Numbered from the stretch's first letter, positions 28,341 to 38,633 are shown. The stretch is 64,000 nt of DNA from Aurantiochytrium sp. KH105 (GCA_003116975.1 BGKB01000001.1:310001-374000), one strand, 5' to 3'. Notes: generated from the sequence alone by a model not told the origin. Numbers and translations are program-made.

Positions 28341-30980
28341 ATGGCTACGCGGCGCGGCGCCCTTCGCGCAGCGGGCGACTTTGTGCACGAGGAGCTCGAG
28401 GACGACAAACTCGGGCTCGGCGTCGTCGCTGCGTACGGCGGCGGCAGCGGCGGCGGCGGCGACGGCCTGCATGGACGGGCGCGGGGCGCTTCGCGGGGAT
28501 CGATTGCGAGACCCGCGATGGGGCAAGAGTCTTCCGACGATGGCCGGGAGCCCGCGTTCTATCGGCCTCCAACGCGCAGACCCAGCGCCATAGCGCGGGC
28601 CGCCGCGGCGGCAGCAGCTGTGGTCAGCGCAGGCCTCAACGTGACTGGGAGCCACGCCGTGCGAAGACGCGACTCCACGACGGCTTCCAACGTTCCGGGT
28701 AAAAGCGGCGTGCTTCTCGAGGTCCAGGGGAGGAAGACGTACACGCGGTTCGTCGACGCCCGACGCAAGCATCTCAGCTACTACAAGCTCAAGCGCACGG
28801 TGGGGGAGCGCGTGCTGCGTACAAATTTGGCGGCACGCAGGCCCGAGGCACTCGAATACCGCGTCGATTGGGACCGCCCAGTCGCGCGTCTTGATCTTCG
28901 ACTGTTCAGAGTCCAGCTCCATGAGTATGCAAGAACCAACCACATCTTTATCCTGGAAAGCGCCCACGGCAATGGCACGCTCACATTCAAGGCCAGATCC
29001 TATACGGAGGCAAAAGCGTGGGTGGACGTGCTCAAAAAGGAGCAAGAGGTATATTTGGACGAGCAGCGTCGACGCTCGACGGCCATGAGCCTCGGCGTGA
29101 GACCTGCAAAACAGCCAAAGCCCGAGATGCCTATATTGCCAACCACATATGGCGGCGTGGAGCTTGTCGAGGCGTTTGAGCGGCATTTTATGAAGGACGC
29201 TGCCAGGGACCTTCTGGGCGCCAAGATGGAACGCCGCAAAGGGTTCTCGATCCTCTCGTTCAACATTTTGGCAAACTTCTTCGTGGTCACCACCAAGCGT
29301 CCGGAAATGTATGCGCATTGCGACAAGGGTTGTTTGAACTGGCAGTACCGCTCGAAGCGTATTATGCGCCATTTGGCAACGTGTGGGGCGGACATCATTT
29401 GCCTGCAAGAGGTGGAGCGTTGGGTCTTTGATGAAGAGCTCATGGTCCAGCTAGGTAGTCGCGGCTATGCTGGCGAGCTGGAGTGCAACAAGCGCAGAGA
29501 CGGATCAGAAGTTCCTGGCACGGCCACCTTTTACAAGAAAGCACTCTTTGAGGAGGCTTGGCGAGAGCGCTCGTATCGTTCGCTTTTGCTGGGCCTGCGC
29601 TTCCTCGAAGGTACTGAAAAGGGGAGCGTTCTCGCGTGTGCGAACTCACACCTTGAAGGTAACCCGCTCAAGTCAAAAGAGCGCGCCAGCCAGATGCGAA
29701 GCGTCTTTAAAAAGCTAGAACGCAGGAAAAACGACCACCGTTATGTGGTGCTATGCGGCGACTACAACGACGGCGCCCAGAGCGCGCTGTGCCAGGAGTT
29801 GCTTGCGGAGGAACGTTTTATGAGCTGCTACGACAACCACCCAGCTCGAGACGCAACGTGTCTGCTGGTTCCTGATGACATTGAAAGTGCAGACATTGAG
29901 GCCTTGCGCGTTGACCACATCTTTTTCGATTCGAGACTGCGCGTGCGTGGCATCATGAGCGTCATGAATGAGGTGTGGTCTCGAGAGGGCGTCATTGAGC
30001 TTGGTTTGCCGAGCCTGGCGTGGCCTTCGGATCATCTGAGCATCGCGGCGATAATGGAATTTAACCCAGACTCGGAGCTCTTTCTCGTTTCCTCTGACTC
30101 GGAAGAAGATACAGATAAGGTGGACCCTTTTACAGTGTTTTCCTCGGACGAGATCTTTGCCGACGAAGCGCTCAATCCTCTGTCAGAGGAAGAACGTGCG
30201 ATTTGGCTGGAACACGAGATCAATACCTTTGTGCACTCCTCGGGCAGGCCGTCACCGGAGGAGATTGCCCGGCGCAAGGCGGCCTCGGCGGCCAAAGAGG
30301 CATTCTTGCAGTCCTTGCCCGAAGACAAGGAGGCGTTTTTGCGCAAGCTGACTGCTTTGCGTCGGAAAGAGGCCAAGGCGAATCAAAAGAAAAACAAGGC
30401 GAATCAGACCAATGGCGCGTCCCCGGGCAATGGTGGTAGCTCGATCCCGTCATTGAATTTGCAAAAGCCTGCGGGTCCGGTGGCCGGGGAGAGGCCATCG
30501 CAACGTCGCTCGTCGCGACACCGGATTGCCGACCAGCTTTCGCGGTTGAGTGCTGGTCGAAGGCTCAGTGCGACGTGGAAATCGTCACCCTTGAACCGCG
30601 CCAGCGCCAATGGTTCGGCAAGTGGACCTGTTGAGGAGGATGGAGATGAGCTGGATGCAGATGACGAAGAGGCTATCATTCTTGACCTCGAAAGTAATCG
30701 CCACGTCCGTTTTGCGGAAAAAGTAAAGTATGAGTCTGATGCTGATGATGATGATGATGACTCTGTCGAGCGACCCATCACACGGCAGACGATCCGTCGC
30801 GGCTCCGCTCACCCGGGGCCACCTCATCGATCCTCTGTGGCGTACACGGGTCTTTTCCCGAATGAGGACGCGCTCACGAGTTTTGGTGTTGCTGATGACG
30901 AAGAGGATGACGAGGAGGACGAGGACGACGAGGACGAGGAAGATGATGAAGACGAAGAGAAGCAAGACGTGCCGTGGTGA
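28341..30980 (+). CDS. PH-like domain plus CCR4-type EEP nuclease/phosphatase
   Basis: 879 residues, no intron. Residues 1-110 are Gly/Ala/Arg-rich. Residues about 115-250 look like a PH domain: SGVLLEVQGRKTYTRFVDAR, SYYKLKR, and TEAKAWVDVLKKEQ as the closing helix with its Trp. Residues about 300-570 are an endonuclease/exonuclease/phosphatase domain with all expected residues: SFNILAN (about 305), LQEVE (about 354), NSHLEG (about 434), CGDYND (about 471), VDHIFF (about 523) and WPSDHLSI (about 563). The sequence is closest in style to CCR4/nocturnin/angel deadenylases rather than inositol phosphatases, but the PH-like domain suggests membrane or lipid binding. Residues 590-880 are disordered and end in a long Asp/Glu run. 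Substrate, RNA or phosphoinositide, cannot be decided from sequence alone. Confidence 0.88.
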   Translation: MATRRGALRAAGDFVHEELEDDKLGLGVVAAYGGGSGGGGDGLHGRARGASRGSIARPAMGQESSDDGREPAFYRPPTRRPSAIARAAAAAAAVVSAGLNVTGSHAVRRRDSTTASNVPGKSGVLLEVQGRKTYTRFVDARRKHLSYYKLKRTVGERVLRTNLAARRPEALEYRVDWDRPVARLDLRLFRVQLHEYARTNHIFILESAHGNGTLTFKARSYTEAKAWVDVLKKEQEVYLDEQRRRSTAMSLGVRPAKQPKPEMPILPTTYGGVELVEAFERHFMKDAARDLLGAKMERRKGFSILSFNILANFFVVTTKRPEMYAHCDKGCLNWQYRSKRIMRHLATCGADIICLQEVERWVFDEELMVQLGSRGYAGELECNKRRDGSEVPGTATFYKKALFEEAWRERSYRSLLLGLRFLEGTEKGSVLACANSHLEGNPLKSKERASQMRSVFKKLERRKNDHRYVVLCGDYNDGAQSALCQELLAEERFMSCYDNHPARDATCLLVPDDIESADIEALRVDHIFFDSRLRVRGIMSVMNEVWSREGVIELGLPSLAWPSDHLSIAAIMEFNPDSELFLVSSDSEEDTDKVDPFTVFSSDEIFADEALNPLSEEERAIWLEHEINTFVHSSGRPSPEEIARRKAASAAKEAFLQSLPEDKEAFLRKLTALRRKEAKANQKKNKANQTNGASPGNGGSSIPSLNLQKPAGPVAGERPSQRRSSRHRIADQLSRLSAGRRLSATWKSSPLNRASANGSASGPVEEDGDELDADDEEAIILDLESNRHVRFAEKVKYESDADDDDDDSVERPITRQTIRRGSAHPGPPHRSSVAYTGLFPNEDALTSFGVADDEEDDEEDEDDEDEEDDEDEEKQDVPW

Positions 30981-31330
30981 GGAGCTCCTGCGCGATTCTG
31001 ATGAACATAAAAAAAACTATGTCTGTTGTTCGATCTAAGATTGTTCGTCTTGCTTCGCATGTGGACCATGCTGCGCCGTGCGAGTACGATCCCGCATGGT
31101 CTTGCCAATCTTGGTTGTCGTGCTCTCTCTCTCTCTCTCCTTCTCTCATCTCTCTCATCTCATCTCGCTGCGGCTTGTCACTTTCACCGGCATTGGCAGT
31201 GGCTGTCTGTGAGCGGCCGTTAGCCTCTCTTTACGATAGGCGATTTGATTTGATGCGAGGCGAGGTAGTAGACCGTCATTCGATCGAGCCAGCAAGTCCG
31301 CGCGCGTGCTCGCAGCCCCGTCGCACGACC
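30981..31330. other. Short intergenic region
   Basis: 3' flank of the nuclease gene, a CT-rich run near 31120-31160 and the leader of prefoldin 4. Nothing else is seen. Confidence 0.4.
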
Positions 31331-32133
31331 ATGTCGGCGCAGGGGAGGTTCGCAGAGACCTCGGAGGAGGTCGAGGTACGTAGCCGTCGCGCGTCGCGCT
31401 CGAGGCGCCGGCGCGCAGGAGGGAGGAGGGCTCCTTCGTTCGCGAAGGAAGGGCCGTCGCCGGCACCGTTTGGGATGAAGGCCGCAACGCCTCACGTGCT
31501 CGTGGCGTGGCCGCGCAGGGTCAGAGACGAGGCGTGCGCGCGCACGGCGCTGGCCGATGCCCCTGCGCTAGTCGGCGTCTGTCATCGTCGCGGTGAGAAA
31601 AGGAGAGAAAAAGAAAACGAAAAAATATCACGGTGAACGAACGCGAGCCATTTGTCAAAGAACGAGCGTTAGCTTTATAGCAAAAGCGAGGAGGGGGATT
31701 ATAGAAAGAAAACGTAGCGCTATGCTATCTCGATTGTTTCCGGAGACTAACCATAGTACGCGACATGATATTACATTGACAGGTCCGCAAGGAGGATCAA
31801 GACCGCATCAATGAATTTGGCGTGATTCACCAGAAACTCGCTGACCTTGCGGCAGAGCGCAAGGCGATTGAGGAGGTGCTGATGAACATTGAAGATGCCG
31901 AGCAGGAGGTCATGCTGGCAGAGGACAATGACTCGTTTCTCGTGCAGCTCGGTTCAACGTACGTCCGCGTAGGCGAAGACGAGTTTAACGAATTTATTGA
32001 AAAGAAACGGAACGAGCTCGACGAGAAAATGTCCAACATCCGTTCTGAAGTCGACACTCTAGACAAGGAGAAGGCTGATCTCAAGGCAACGCTCTACGCG
32101 CGCTTCGGCTCAACCATTAACCTCGAGGATTAG
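31331..32133 (+). CDS. PFDN4: Prefoldin subunit 4, one intron
   Basis: Exon 1 is 31331-31375 (15 codons, phase 0) and exon 2 is 31783-32133. The 407-bp intron has a GTACGT donor and an ACAG acceptor. The protein has 131 residues, the size of animal PFDN4. It has the beta-prefoldin layout: an N-terminal helix (EDQDRINEFGVIHQKLADL), a short hairpin region with DAEQEVMLAEDNDSFLVQLG and STYVRVGEDEFNEFI, and a C-terminal helix ending ADLKATLYARFGSTINLED, which closely matches the family C-terminus. Prefoldin captures unfolded actin and tubulin and passes them to the CCT chaperonin. The exon-1 assignment rests on the joined frame giving the expected N-terminal extension; a longer chance frame across the intron was set aside. 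Confidence 0.92.
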
Positions 32134-32270
32134 GCTTGATTTTTCCGTTTTATCTTTCTTCTTCTTCTTTACAGAGTGTCTCTGTCGCCGTCGAGCGCTG
32201 TGAACAAAAGTGAAAAACAAAAGAGGACATTGGAGACGACGGCGGGCAACGTTAGCGACGTTGGCGACAC

Positions 32271-32602
32271 TGCGAACAATGACTCGTTTGTCGTGAACAG
32301 CGTTATGAACAGTGAAACGTGTGTTGATCGATGCTTACTCACTCATTGTCAACAGTGACGTCGTCGATCTGTACAATGACTTGCTCATCGTGAATCGTGA
32401 CGTCCTCGATGTGATCGATGACTTGTTCATAGTGCAGTTACCCTTGCTCACTGTGCACGATGACTTGCTCGATGTGATCAATGACTTGTTCATAATGCAG
32501 CAATCCTTGCTCACTGTGCACGATGACTTGCTCGATGTGAACGGACGGTGATCGTTTGCTCCTCGTGAACAATATCTTGCTTGTTGTGAACGGCGACTCG
32601 TT
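32271..32602. repeat. Degenerate 21-bp tandem repeat array
   Basis: Units of 21 bp close to GTGAACAATGACTTGCTCGAT recur about fifteen times with variable decay. Two consecutive higher-order 63-bp units, 32411-32473 and 32474-32536, are nearly identical. Because 21 is a multiple of three, short Leu/Val/Asp-rich frames are open here on both strands. No start, partner or family supports a protein. Confidence 0.85.
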
Positions 32603-33615
32603 ACTTGCGACAGACATTGTGACCTCACTCATGAATCCATTGTGCAGCGCCGCCTCGTCTTGTGTCCTCATCGCGACGATCCTTTGACAAAAGTTTACAT
32701 ACAATACACGAAAATCATACATTCTACAGCGAAGTCATAATGTTCATAGGCCTACAGCTGGCTGGCTGGCTGGCTTGCTGCTTTGACAGCTACACACTCA
32801 CATCGGTAGGTTTTTGATCCGGCCGTGATCTGCCTGCGGCTTCTTCATTTCAGACGCCTTCGTCATCACGCACCTCCTCGAGAGCATCGAAGCCAGCCAG
32901 CCAGCCTCTACGATCTTCTTGTCCACACCACCGCTTTGCGGGCGCAAGCTGCCGCCAGCAGCAGCCTGCCGCCAGCAGATAGATGTCAGCGCGCGGCATC
33001 CTGAATTTGTATCGACCTTGCTCCTTCCTTCTCCTACGTCTGCAGGTCTCTCCGCGGATCATCGTCAGGGCCGCACTGCCAAGGAAGGAAGGAAGGCTTG
33101 GCCCAGCGATCGCAGTAGTCCCACGCCGCATTCGCGGCCACTGAGCCCCTCGTATCTTCGCGCATTCGGCACGAATTCGGCCTTCCCGGGGGCCCTGCCT
33201 GGCCTTCTCGGGTCCGCGCGCGGCTCCCGCCGCTGCTGCTCGCAGTCGCAGTTTCTCGCGCGGCCTCGGCGCGTGCGGCCTCGGGAGCGGCGCCTGCGCC
33301 GCGGCGAGTGGCGGCGCGGCGCACGCTGGTCTCGGCGATGGGAGCGGACATCCATCCATCCTTCGCTTGGCCCATGCATCATCCATCGTCCGTCAAATAA
33401 ACCCACGCCAGCCAATCTTCGCCCGCCGCGCGGCGAGGCCACGCCGCGGCGCCGCGCATCCCCGCCCGGCCCCCGCGGCGCGGCGCCGCGCTGCGCTGCG
33501 TCTCCGGGCGGGTCGGCTCGGGTCGGTCGGGTCTGCGGCGCGTTGAAAGTTCTCGCTGCGCAGGCTGGGAGTGCAATCCGGAGGCGCGCATTGCACGCAC
33601 TGCGGCGGTTCGCGC

Positions 33616-33724
33616 GCAAGTGCGGAATCCGCGGCGGCAAGTGCGGAATGCGCGCTCCGCGCACTTGCCGCCCCGCAAGTGCGCTATAGCCTTAGCCGCA
33701 CTTGCGCCTCGCGCGCGCAAGTGC
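33616..33724. repeat. Cluster of GCAAGTGC / GCACTTGC words
   Basis: Six exact copies in both orientations, at 33616, 33637, 33661, 33675, 33698 and 33717, several inside a longer CGGCAAGTGCGGAAT form. The same motif recurs at 53743-53882. Confidence 0.85.
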
Positions 33725-34270
33725 GTATGCGGCGCGGTGCAGACGGAGCGGGGCGCGGTGTAATGCAATGCGCGCCTGTAATGCAAGGCGAAGCACGGTT
33801 GCAAGAGCAAGCAAGCAGTGCAACGCAAGGCGATGAAAGGTAATGTAATGCAATGCGATGCGATGCGATGCAAAGCGAGAGAGGAATGAGGCAACAGACC
33901 CTGAACCGAGACCAGCCCCGCGACAGACGCGACCGAGGTAGGTGCGCGGCGCGAAGGCCACTCGCCGCGCGAGGCGAGGCGAGGGCGGGCGGGCGAGGAG
34001 CGCGCCGCCGCGCCGCGCCGTGCCGCGCTGCGCGGTGCTGCGCTGCGCGGCGCGGCGCGGCTTTGCGAGGCCGGACTGGCGCGAGCGCGAGGAGGAAATG
34101 GAGGGGATGATGACGATGATGGAGGAATGGATGCACCTTGGCGCGACGCAGGAGGGTGGGTCTTTAGTGTTTGGCGGCGAGAGGGAGACTGACGACGGAG
34201 GCGACGTACGTACGCTTGCATGCATGTGCTCGAGCAGGTAGAAGAAAGGAATAAACAAAGGAACAAGACG

Positions 34271-35521
34271 ATGCTCTCCACCATGAGGACCGCGACGATG
34301 CGGGCAGCCCGCAATGCCGGCGCCGCGCGCGCCATGGGCGCCCGGAGCTTCTCGGTGGGCGCCAACACGCCCCTCCAGGTGCTCACGGACGAGGAACAAA
34401 TGTTCAAGGAGACCGTGGCGCGCTTCTCGCAGGAGATGATCCTGCCCAAGGTCAAGGAGATGGACGAGTCCATGACCATGGACAAGGACATGATCCAGGC
34501 CATGTTCGACAACGGCCTCATGGGCGTGGAGATCCCGGCCAAGTACGGCGGCTCCGAGGCCAGCTTCCTCAGCGCGATTCTCGTCATTGAGGAGCTCGCC
34601 AAGGTCGACCCGGCCGTCAGCGTGTGCTGCGATGTGCAGAACACCCTGGTCAACAACCTGTTTAGCATTTATGGTAACGAGGACGTCAAGGAGCGCTACC
34701 TCCCACGACTGGCCGGCGAGTGCCTGGGCAGCTTTGGCCTTTCGGAGGCTGGCTCCGGTAGCGACGCCTTTGCGCTGGCGACCCGCGCCGAGCAAAAGGA
34801 TAACGGCGACTACGTCATTAACGGCTCCAAGATGTGGATCACCAACGCCGGCGAGGCTGAAATCTTCCTTGTGCAGGCCAACCTTGACCCTAGCAAGGGC
34901 TACAAGGGTATCACCTGCTTCATCATGGAGCGCGGCATGGAGGGCTTCGAGGTCGGCAAGAAGGAGAACAAGCTCGGTATCCGCGCCTCGTCCACGTGCC
35001 CGCTTACTTTCACCGACGTTGTGGTCCCCAAGGAGAACGTCTTGGGTGAGATTGGCAAGGGCTACAAGTACGCTATTGAGATCCTCAACGAGGGTCGCAT
35101 TGGTATTGCCGCGCAGTGCCTCGGCATGGCCCAAGGTGCCTTTGACGCGACGCTCCCTTACCTGCATGAGCGCAAGCAGTTTGGTTCTTTCATTGGCGAC
35201 TTCCAGGCAATGCAGCACCAGGTTGCGCAGTGCGCTGTCGAGATTGAGGCCGCGCGTCTCCTCACCTACAACGCCGCCCGCAAGAAGATGAACGGCGAGA
35301 ACTTTACCAAGGAGGCTGCCATGGCCAAGTACTACGCCTCGGGCGTTGCTGAGCGCACGGCCTCCAAGTGCATTGAGTTCATGGGCGGTCTTGGATTCAC
35401 CAAGGACATGCCGCAGGAGAAGTTCTGGCGTGACTCCAAGATTGGCGCCATTTACGAGGGCACCAGCAACATCCAGCTGCAGACCATTGCCAAGCTGGTC
35501 CAGAGTGAGTACAAGAACTAA
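34271..35521 (+). CDS. ACADSB: Short/branched-chain acyl-CoA dehydrogenase, mitochondrial
   Basis: The ATG at 34271 gives 416 residues; an in-frame ATG at 34220 adds 17 charged residues and is less likely. The N-terminus ([20 protein letters not shown], then ARSFSV) is a good mitochondrial presequence. Acyl-CoA dehydrogenase domains follow in order. FAD/substrate motifs [20 protein letters not shown] and [10 protein letters not shown] are seen, as is [13 protein letters not shown], then [20 protein letters not shown]. The catalytic glutamate is Glu396 in [11 protein letters not shown]. The sequence is closest to ACADSB, which oxidises 2-methylbutyryl-CoA in isoleucine breakdown and passes electrons to ETF. 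There is no intron. Coding GC bias is strong at the 5' end and relaxes downstream. Confidence 0.95.
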   Translation: MLSTMRTATMRAARNAGAARAMGARSFSVGANTPLQVLTDEEQMFKETVARFSQEMILPKVKEMDESMTMDKDMIQAMFDNGLMGVEIPAKYGGSEASFLSAILVIEELAKVDPAVSVCCDVQNTLVNNLFSIYGNEDVKERYLPRLAGECLGSFGLSEAGSGSDAFALATRAEQKDNGDYVINGSKMWITNAGEAEIFLVQANLDPSKGYKGITCFIMERGMEGFEVGKKENKLGIRASSTCPLTFTDVVVPKENVLGEIGKGYKYAIEILNEGRIGIAAQCLGMAQGAFDATLPYLHERKQFGSFIGDFQAMQHQVAQCAVEIEAARLLTYNAARKKMNGENFTKEAAMAKYYASGVAERTASKCIEFMGGLGFTKDMPQEKFWRDSKIGAIYEGTSNIQLQTIAKLVQSEYKN

Positions 35522-36170
35522 TTTTTCAGGCCTGAATCTTTTTTTTGTTTTTAATGTTTTCCTTGTTTGATGCGTTTGTCTCTTGTGCAATGTCTCTACG
35601 GCAATGTTTTCCCTGTTTGTTGCGTCGGTCTCTTGCGCAATGTTATTATTGCAAGAACATCCTTCATTGTCTCGCGAGTCGGTGATGTCAGTGCCATCCT
35701 TCTTATCAATCCATGCACGATTGATTAACGTTTTTGTATTATCCTGGCGCGCGGCATGGCACTGCTGGCTGGCTGGCTGGCTGACTGCGGCTGCGTCCAA
35801 CGTCCCGAGCCCGCCACCCAAGTGCTTGCTCCAGCTCTTTTTTACGCAACCCAGCTAAATAAAGCTGGCTGGCGATTGTGCAGTTCCGCTGCCTCGCCCA
35901 AGGAAACGTCCGTCCCGGCGTCGCAATTGACCTCACCCCCTCCCTCACTCGCTCTTGTCACTCGCACCATCTTCTTCTTCACGCGGGCAAAACCTCGTCA
36001 GGCCGAGTCGCGCGCGCAGGCACGTGAGCGCGCAAGCGAGCGAGCGGGCGAGCGAGCGGAGGCGCGCGAGCGCAGCTGGACACGCGGACACCCGAGCACG
36101 CGAACACGCGAGCACGCGAACACGCGAGCACGCGAACACGCGAGCGCGCTTGCGGACGCGCAGCGGCGAG
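35522..36170. other. Intergenic region and P4H leader repeats
   Basis: The left part repeats the phrase TGTTTTCCTTGTTTGATGCGT-like at about 35556 and 35606, an imperfect 50-bp duplication in the 3' flank of the dehydrogenase gene. A short (CTGG)n run lies at 35764-35784. The right part holds GCGAGCGA and the 18-bp tandem repeat described separately. Confidence 0.45.
36090..36150. repeat. Tandem repeat in the P4H leader
   Basis: About three and a half copies of an 18-bp unit made of two 9-bp halves, ACACGCGAG and CACGCGAAC. It ends about 20 bp before the start codon at 36171. Confidence 0.9.
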
Positions 36171-37827
36171 ATGGCGGCGGCGCGCAACAACAAGATGGCC
36201 AAGAAGACCAAGACGGCCGCGGCGAGCGGGACCGGCGATGAAGCCGCGCGCGCGCCTGGGGTCGGCATGGGCCGCACGCTGATGCTCATTGCCGTCGGTC
36301 TTGCTGCCTTTGCAGTGGCGCTCGCTTCGACACCTGCCGGCGCGGAGACCGCGTCGTGGGTGTCTTCGTTCATGCAGCGGGGCATTGCTGTCTTTGAGGA
36401 TAGCGTCAAGGGCAATGATGACTCTCTGGTAAACAGCAGCTCAGAGGGCGCAGATTCGAGTGCAGAACAACTTGCACCGGGCGTGCTGTCAACGCGACGA
36501 CCGCCGACGGAAGTGGAATTCATGCCCGCAGAAATGGCCGCCACTCACGAAGTGACGGACGCGGAGCAGCTCCCATACGTAAAGTACCTCTTGAGCGCGC
36601 CTTCGCGAAAACGCGAACAAGCAATGGGTGTGACATTTCGTAGCTTTTTCAGGTTTGACGTGACCATGTGGTGGGACGACGGTACTCCAGTGGGCGTGTA
36701 CTCGGGCATCATCCGCGCAGGCGCCACGTCGGCAACAAATACGTATACGACGCACACGTTCAACTTTCGACGCAAGAGCGACAACAAGCTCGTGGCTTCG
36801 GAGACCATGGTCAAGGGTCGGAGCATGGTTTTTCTCGGCCCTGTTGAGGACGATAAGGCGATGCTTGAGTCCGAAAAGTATCAGTCGGCGGTCGCAGAGC
36901 GCGATTTCCGCGATGCGTACTTTGAAGCGCACGATACGCCGTGGCTTTCGCACTACCCACCTGTAAAACCTGTGCTGAGCTTGTGGCCGGCCGATTTTGT
37001 GGGTCAGGAGCACAAGTTGCGGTCATACGTGGGATACTTTTCTGGTGAAGACGAACAGTCATCTGAGCCCGTTGACCTGACGATCAAGGTCGTTTCCGTG
37101 GAGCCGCGCGTTGTCGTAATCGAGAATCTTCTTAGTCCCTTTGAAATCGAGCACATTGTCAGCCTTGGCCAAAATGTCGTTCGGCGCTCGAGTGTAGGAA
37201 ACGCCGCGGACGGATTTCAAAGCGATACACGAACGAGCGATAACGGGTGGATTAGCCGCAGGAAGAGCCATGTGATCGACACCGTCTACGATCGCTTTGC
37301 AGACGTTCTCAACATGACGGGTGCTCAAATGACCGAGGGCCGCAAGGGTAACATTGAGCACTTGCAGTTTGTGCGTTACAGAAAGACACAAAAGTACGAA
37401 CCGCATCACGACTTTGGTTACACGGGCAAGCCCAATCAGCGCTTCTCGACACTTTTCATTTATTTACAAAACGCCGCCAAAGGAGGCGCTACATCCTTTC
37501 CCAAGGCGTTTGGGGGACGCGGCATCAAGGTGAAGCCCCCCGCGGGAACGGCTGTCCTCTTTTACAGCATGCTTGAGGATGGAAACGGAGATGATCTCTC
37601 ACTGCACTCTGGAATGCCGGTTGGTAAGTTATTGGCATTGTACTTGCTTGTCTAAGCTTGGGATGTTGGGCAAGAGAGCTAGGGTGAGAGAACAACGGAG
37701 TGTGTGTGTATATATTGTATGTGTGACTAACCTTTTTCTTGTTGTTTTCTGGTCAATTCGATCTGTGACAGAGGAGGGCGAGAAGTTGGCAGCCAATCTT
37801 TGGTCCTGGACGCCCTCCTACAACTGA
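36171..37827 (+). CDS. Membrane-anchored prolyl 4-hydroxylase (P4H alpha-like), one intron
   Basis: Exons 36171-37623 and 37772-37827, 502 residues. The 148-bp intron has a GTAAGT donor and a GACAG acceptor, phase 1. Splicing restores the family C-terminus, GMPV-EEGEKLAANLWSW. Residues about 35-52 are a single hydrophobic anchor, so the catalytic part is lumenal. The C-terminal 200 residues are a P4Hc domain: VVVIENLLSPFEIEHIVSLG, then SHVIDTVYDRFADVLNM, and the 2-oxoglutarate/iron set His412, Asp414 (in YEPHHDFG), His479 (LHSGMPV) and Lys489. Residues 120-300 have no match I know. It probably hydroxylates proline in secreted or cell-wall proteins, as P4Hs do in algae and plants. Without splicing the frame ends a few codons after the donor and loses the essential Lys. 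Confidence 0.93.
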
Positions 37828-38633
37828 GTCTGCCTGTGAAGGAACACACAAGGTGGCTTGATTCCTTTCCCACGCCCCCCCGTTCTTTTTTTGGTAGCGC
37901 CAATTGTAGCAGCTTGCAGGCCATTTTCTCCTCCTTTTTTTTCTTTTTTTTTGTTTACAAAATGCTTCGATTTGATGTGTATTGGTTCTTCTGTTTCGGA
38001 GAAGCTCATTCCGAGATATATCTCTTGACCGAAAAGTTTCACGATGAATTTCAAGTCTCGGAATGATAAACATGTTTACCGAAAATTCTGACGAGCATGT
38101 TCAAGCGTTACAATGACTCTGTCTGCTGCAGATCCCGAAAGCATTGCAATCTAACTGTCTGTCTGCTGAAAATGCTGAAGAAGACTTGCAAGTGCTGAGT
38201 TTTCCAAGATAAACTGCCAAATGAACAACGACATTGTAATGCTGATTATTCCTTTGTTTTACGAACGGGAAGTGATCTGTAGGCGACGAGCAGACTGAGC
38301 GTCTATGGTGGTCATGAGCAGCGATCGCTCTTGCCAAAATTGTTTGCATCTGCGAATTGAAAGTCTCTGCTTGGCGCCGGAAAATCATTTCGCCCAGAGG
38401 GCATTAATATTGGACCCTTCGGGAAAACCCGCAATGGTTAGTAGGTAGTAAGTAGGAAGTAAAAGTATACATGACCCTTGTAAGGCGATTGAGCCGACAT
38501 ACACACACAAAAAGGAAGACGACGAAAGAAGAAGAAGAAGAAGCAAAAGAAAAAAGGGAGAAGAAAGGGGAGTCGTCCAAGAGGAAACGGTCACTTGGGA
38601 AATTAGAAATGCTCGCGGTCGGGCGAGCTCGCT
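37828..38633. other. Convergent intergenic region
   Basis: About 800 bp of lower GC, with T-rich tracts (37865-37960) and an AAG-rich run near 38520-38570. This fits two 3' untranslated regions. No gene is recognised. Confidence 0.4.

Larger units (their letters stand above)
32134..34270. other. Intergenic region with 21-bp repeat array and GCAAGTGC cluster
   Basis: About 2.1 kb without a convincing gene. It contains a degenerate 21-bp-period array at 32271-32602, a short (CTGG)n run at 32757-32774, GC-rich sequence and a cluster of six GCAAGTGC/GCACTTGC words at 33616-33724. The stretch 33840-33875 has CAATG/CGATG repeats. The end (34205-34230) carries ACGTACGT and GCATGCATG words just before the dehydrogenase start. 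Confidence 0.45.

Noticed and set aside
27609-29408. Long minus-strand open frame (599 codons)
   Set aside because: It overlaps the UBLCP1/nuclease gap and the 5' part of the EEP nuclease gene, crosses a (CTGG)n repeat as Gln-Pro-Ala-Ser repeats, and has Arg/Ala-rich chance composition. The plus-strand frame has complete catalytic motifs.
32312-32551. Small plus-strand frame with a Leu/Asp-rich 7-residue repeat
   Set aside because: It is fully explained by the 21-bp DNA repeat, and the opposite strand is equally open. No evidence of translation.
32271-32602. CRISPR-like array
   Set aside because: The units are contiguous and degenerate with no unique spacers, and the genome is eukaryotic.
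33692-35821. Long minus-strand open frame (709 codons)
   Set aside because: It is antisense to the acyl-CoA dehydrogenase gene. Strong third-position GC bias often leaves the opposite strand open. No family content is seen.
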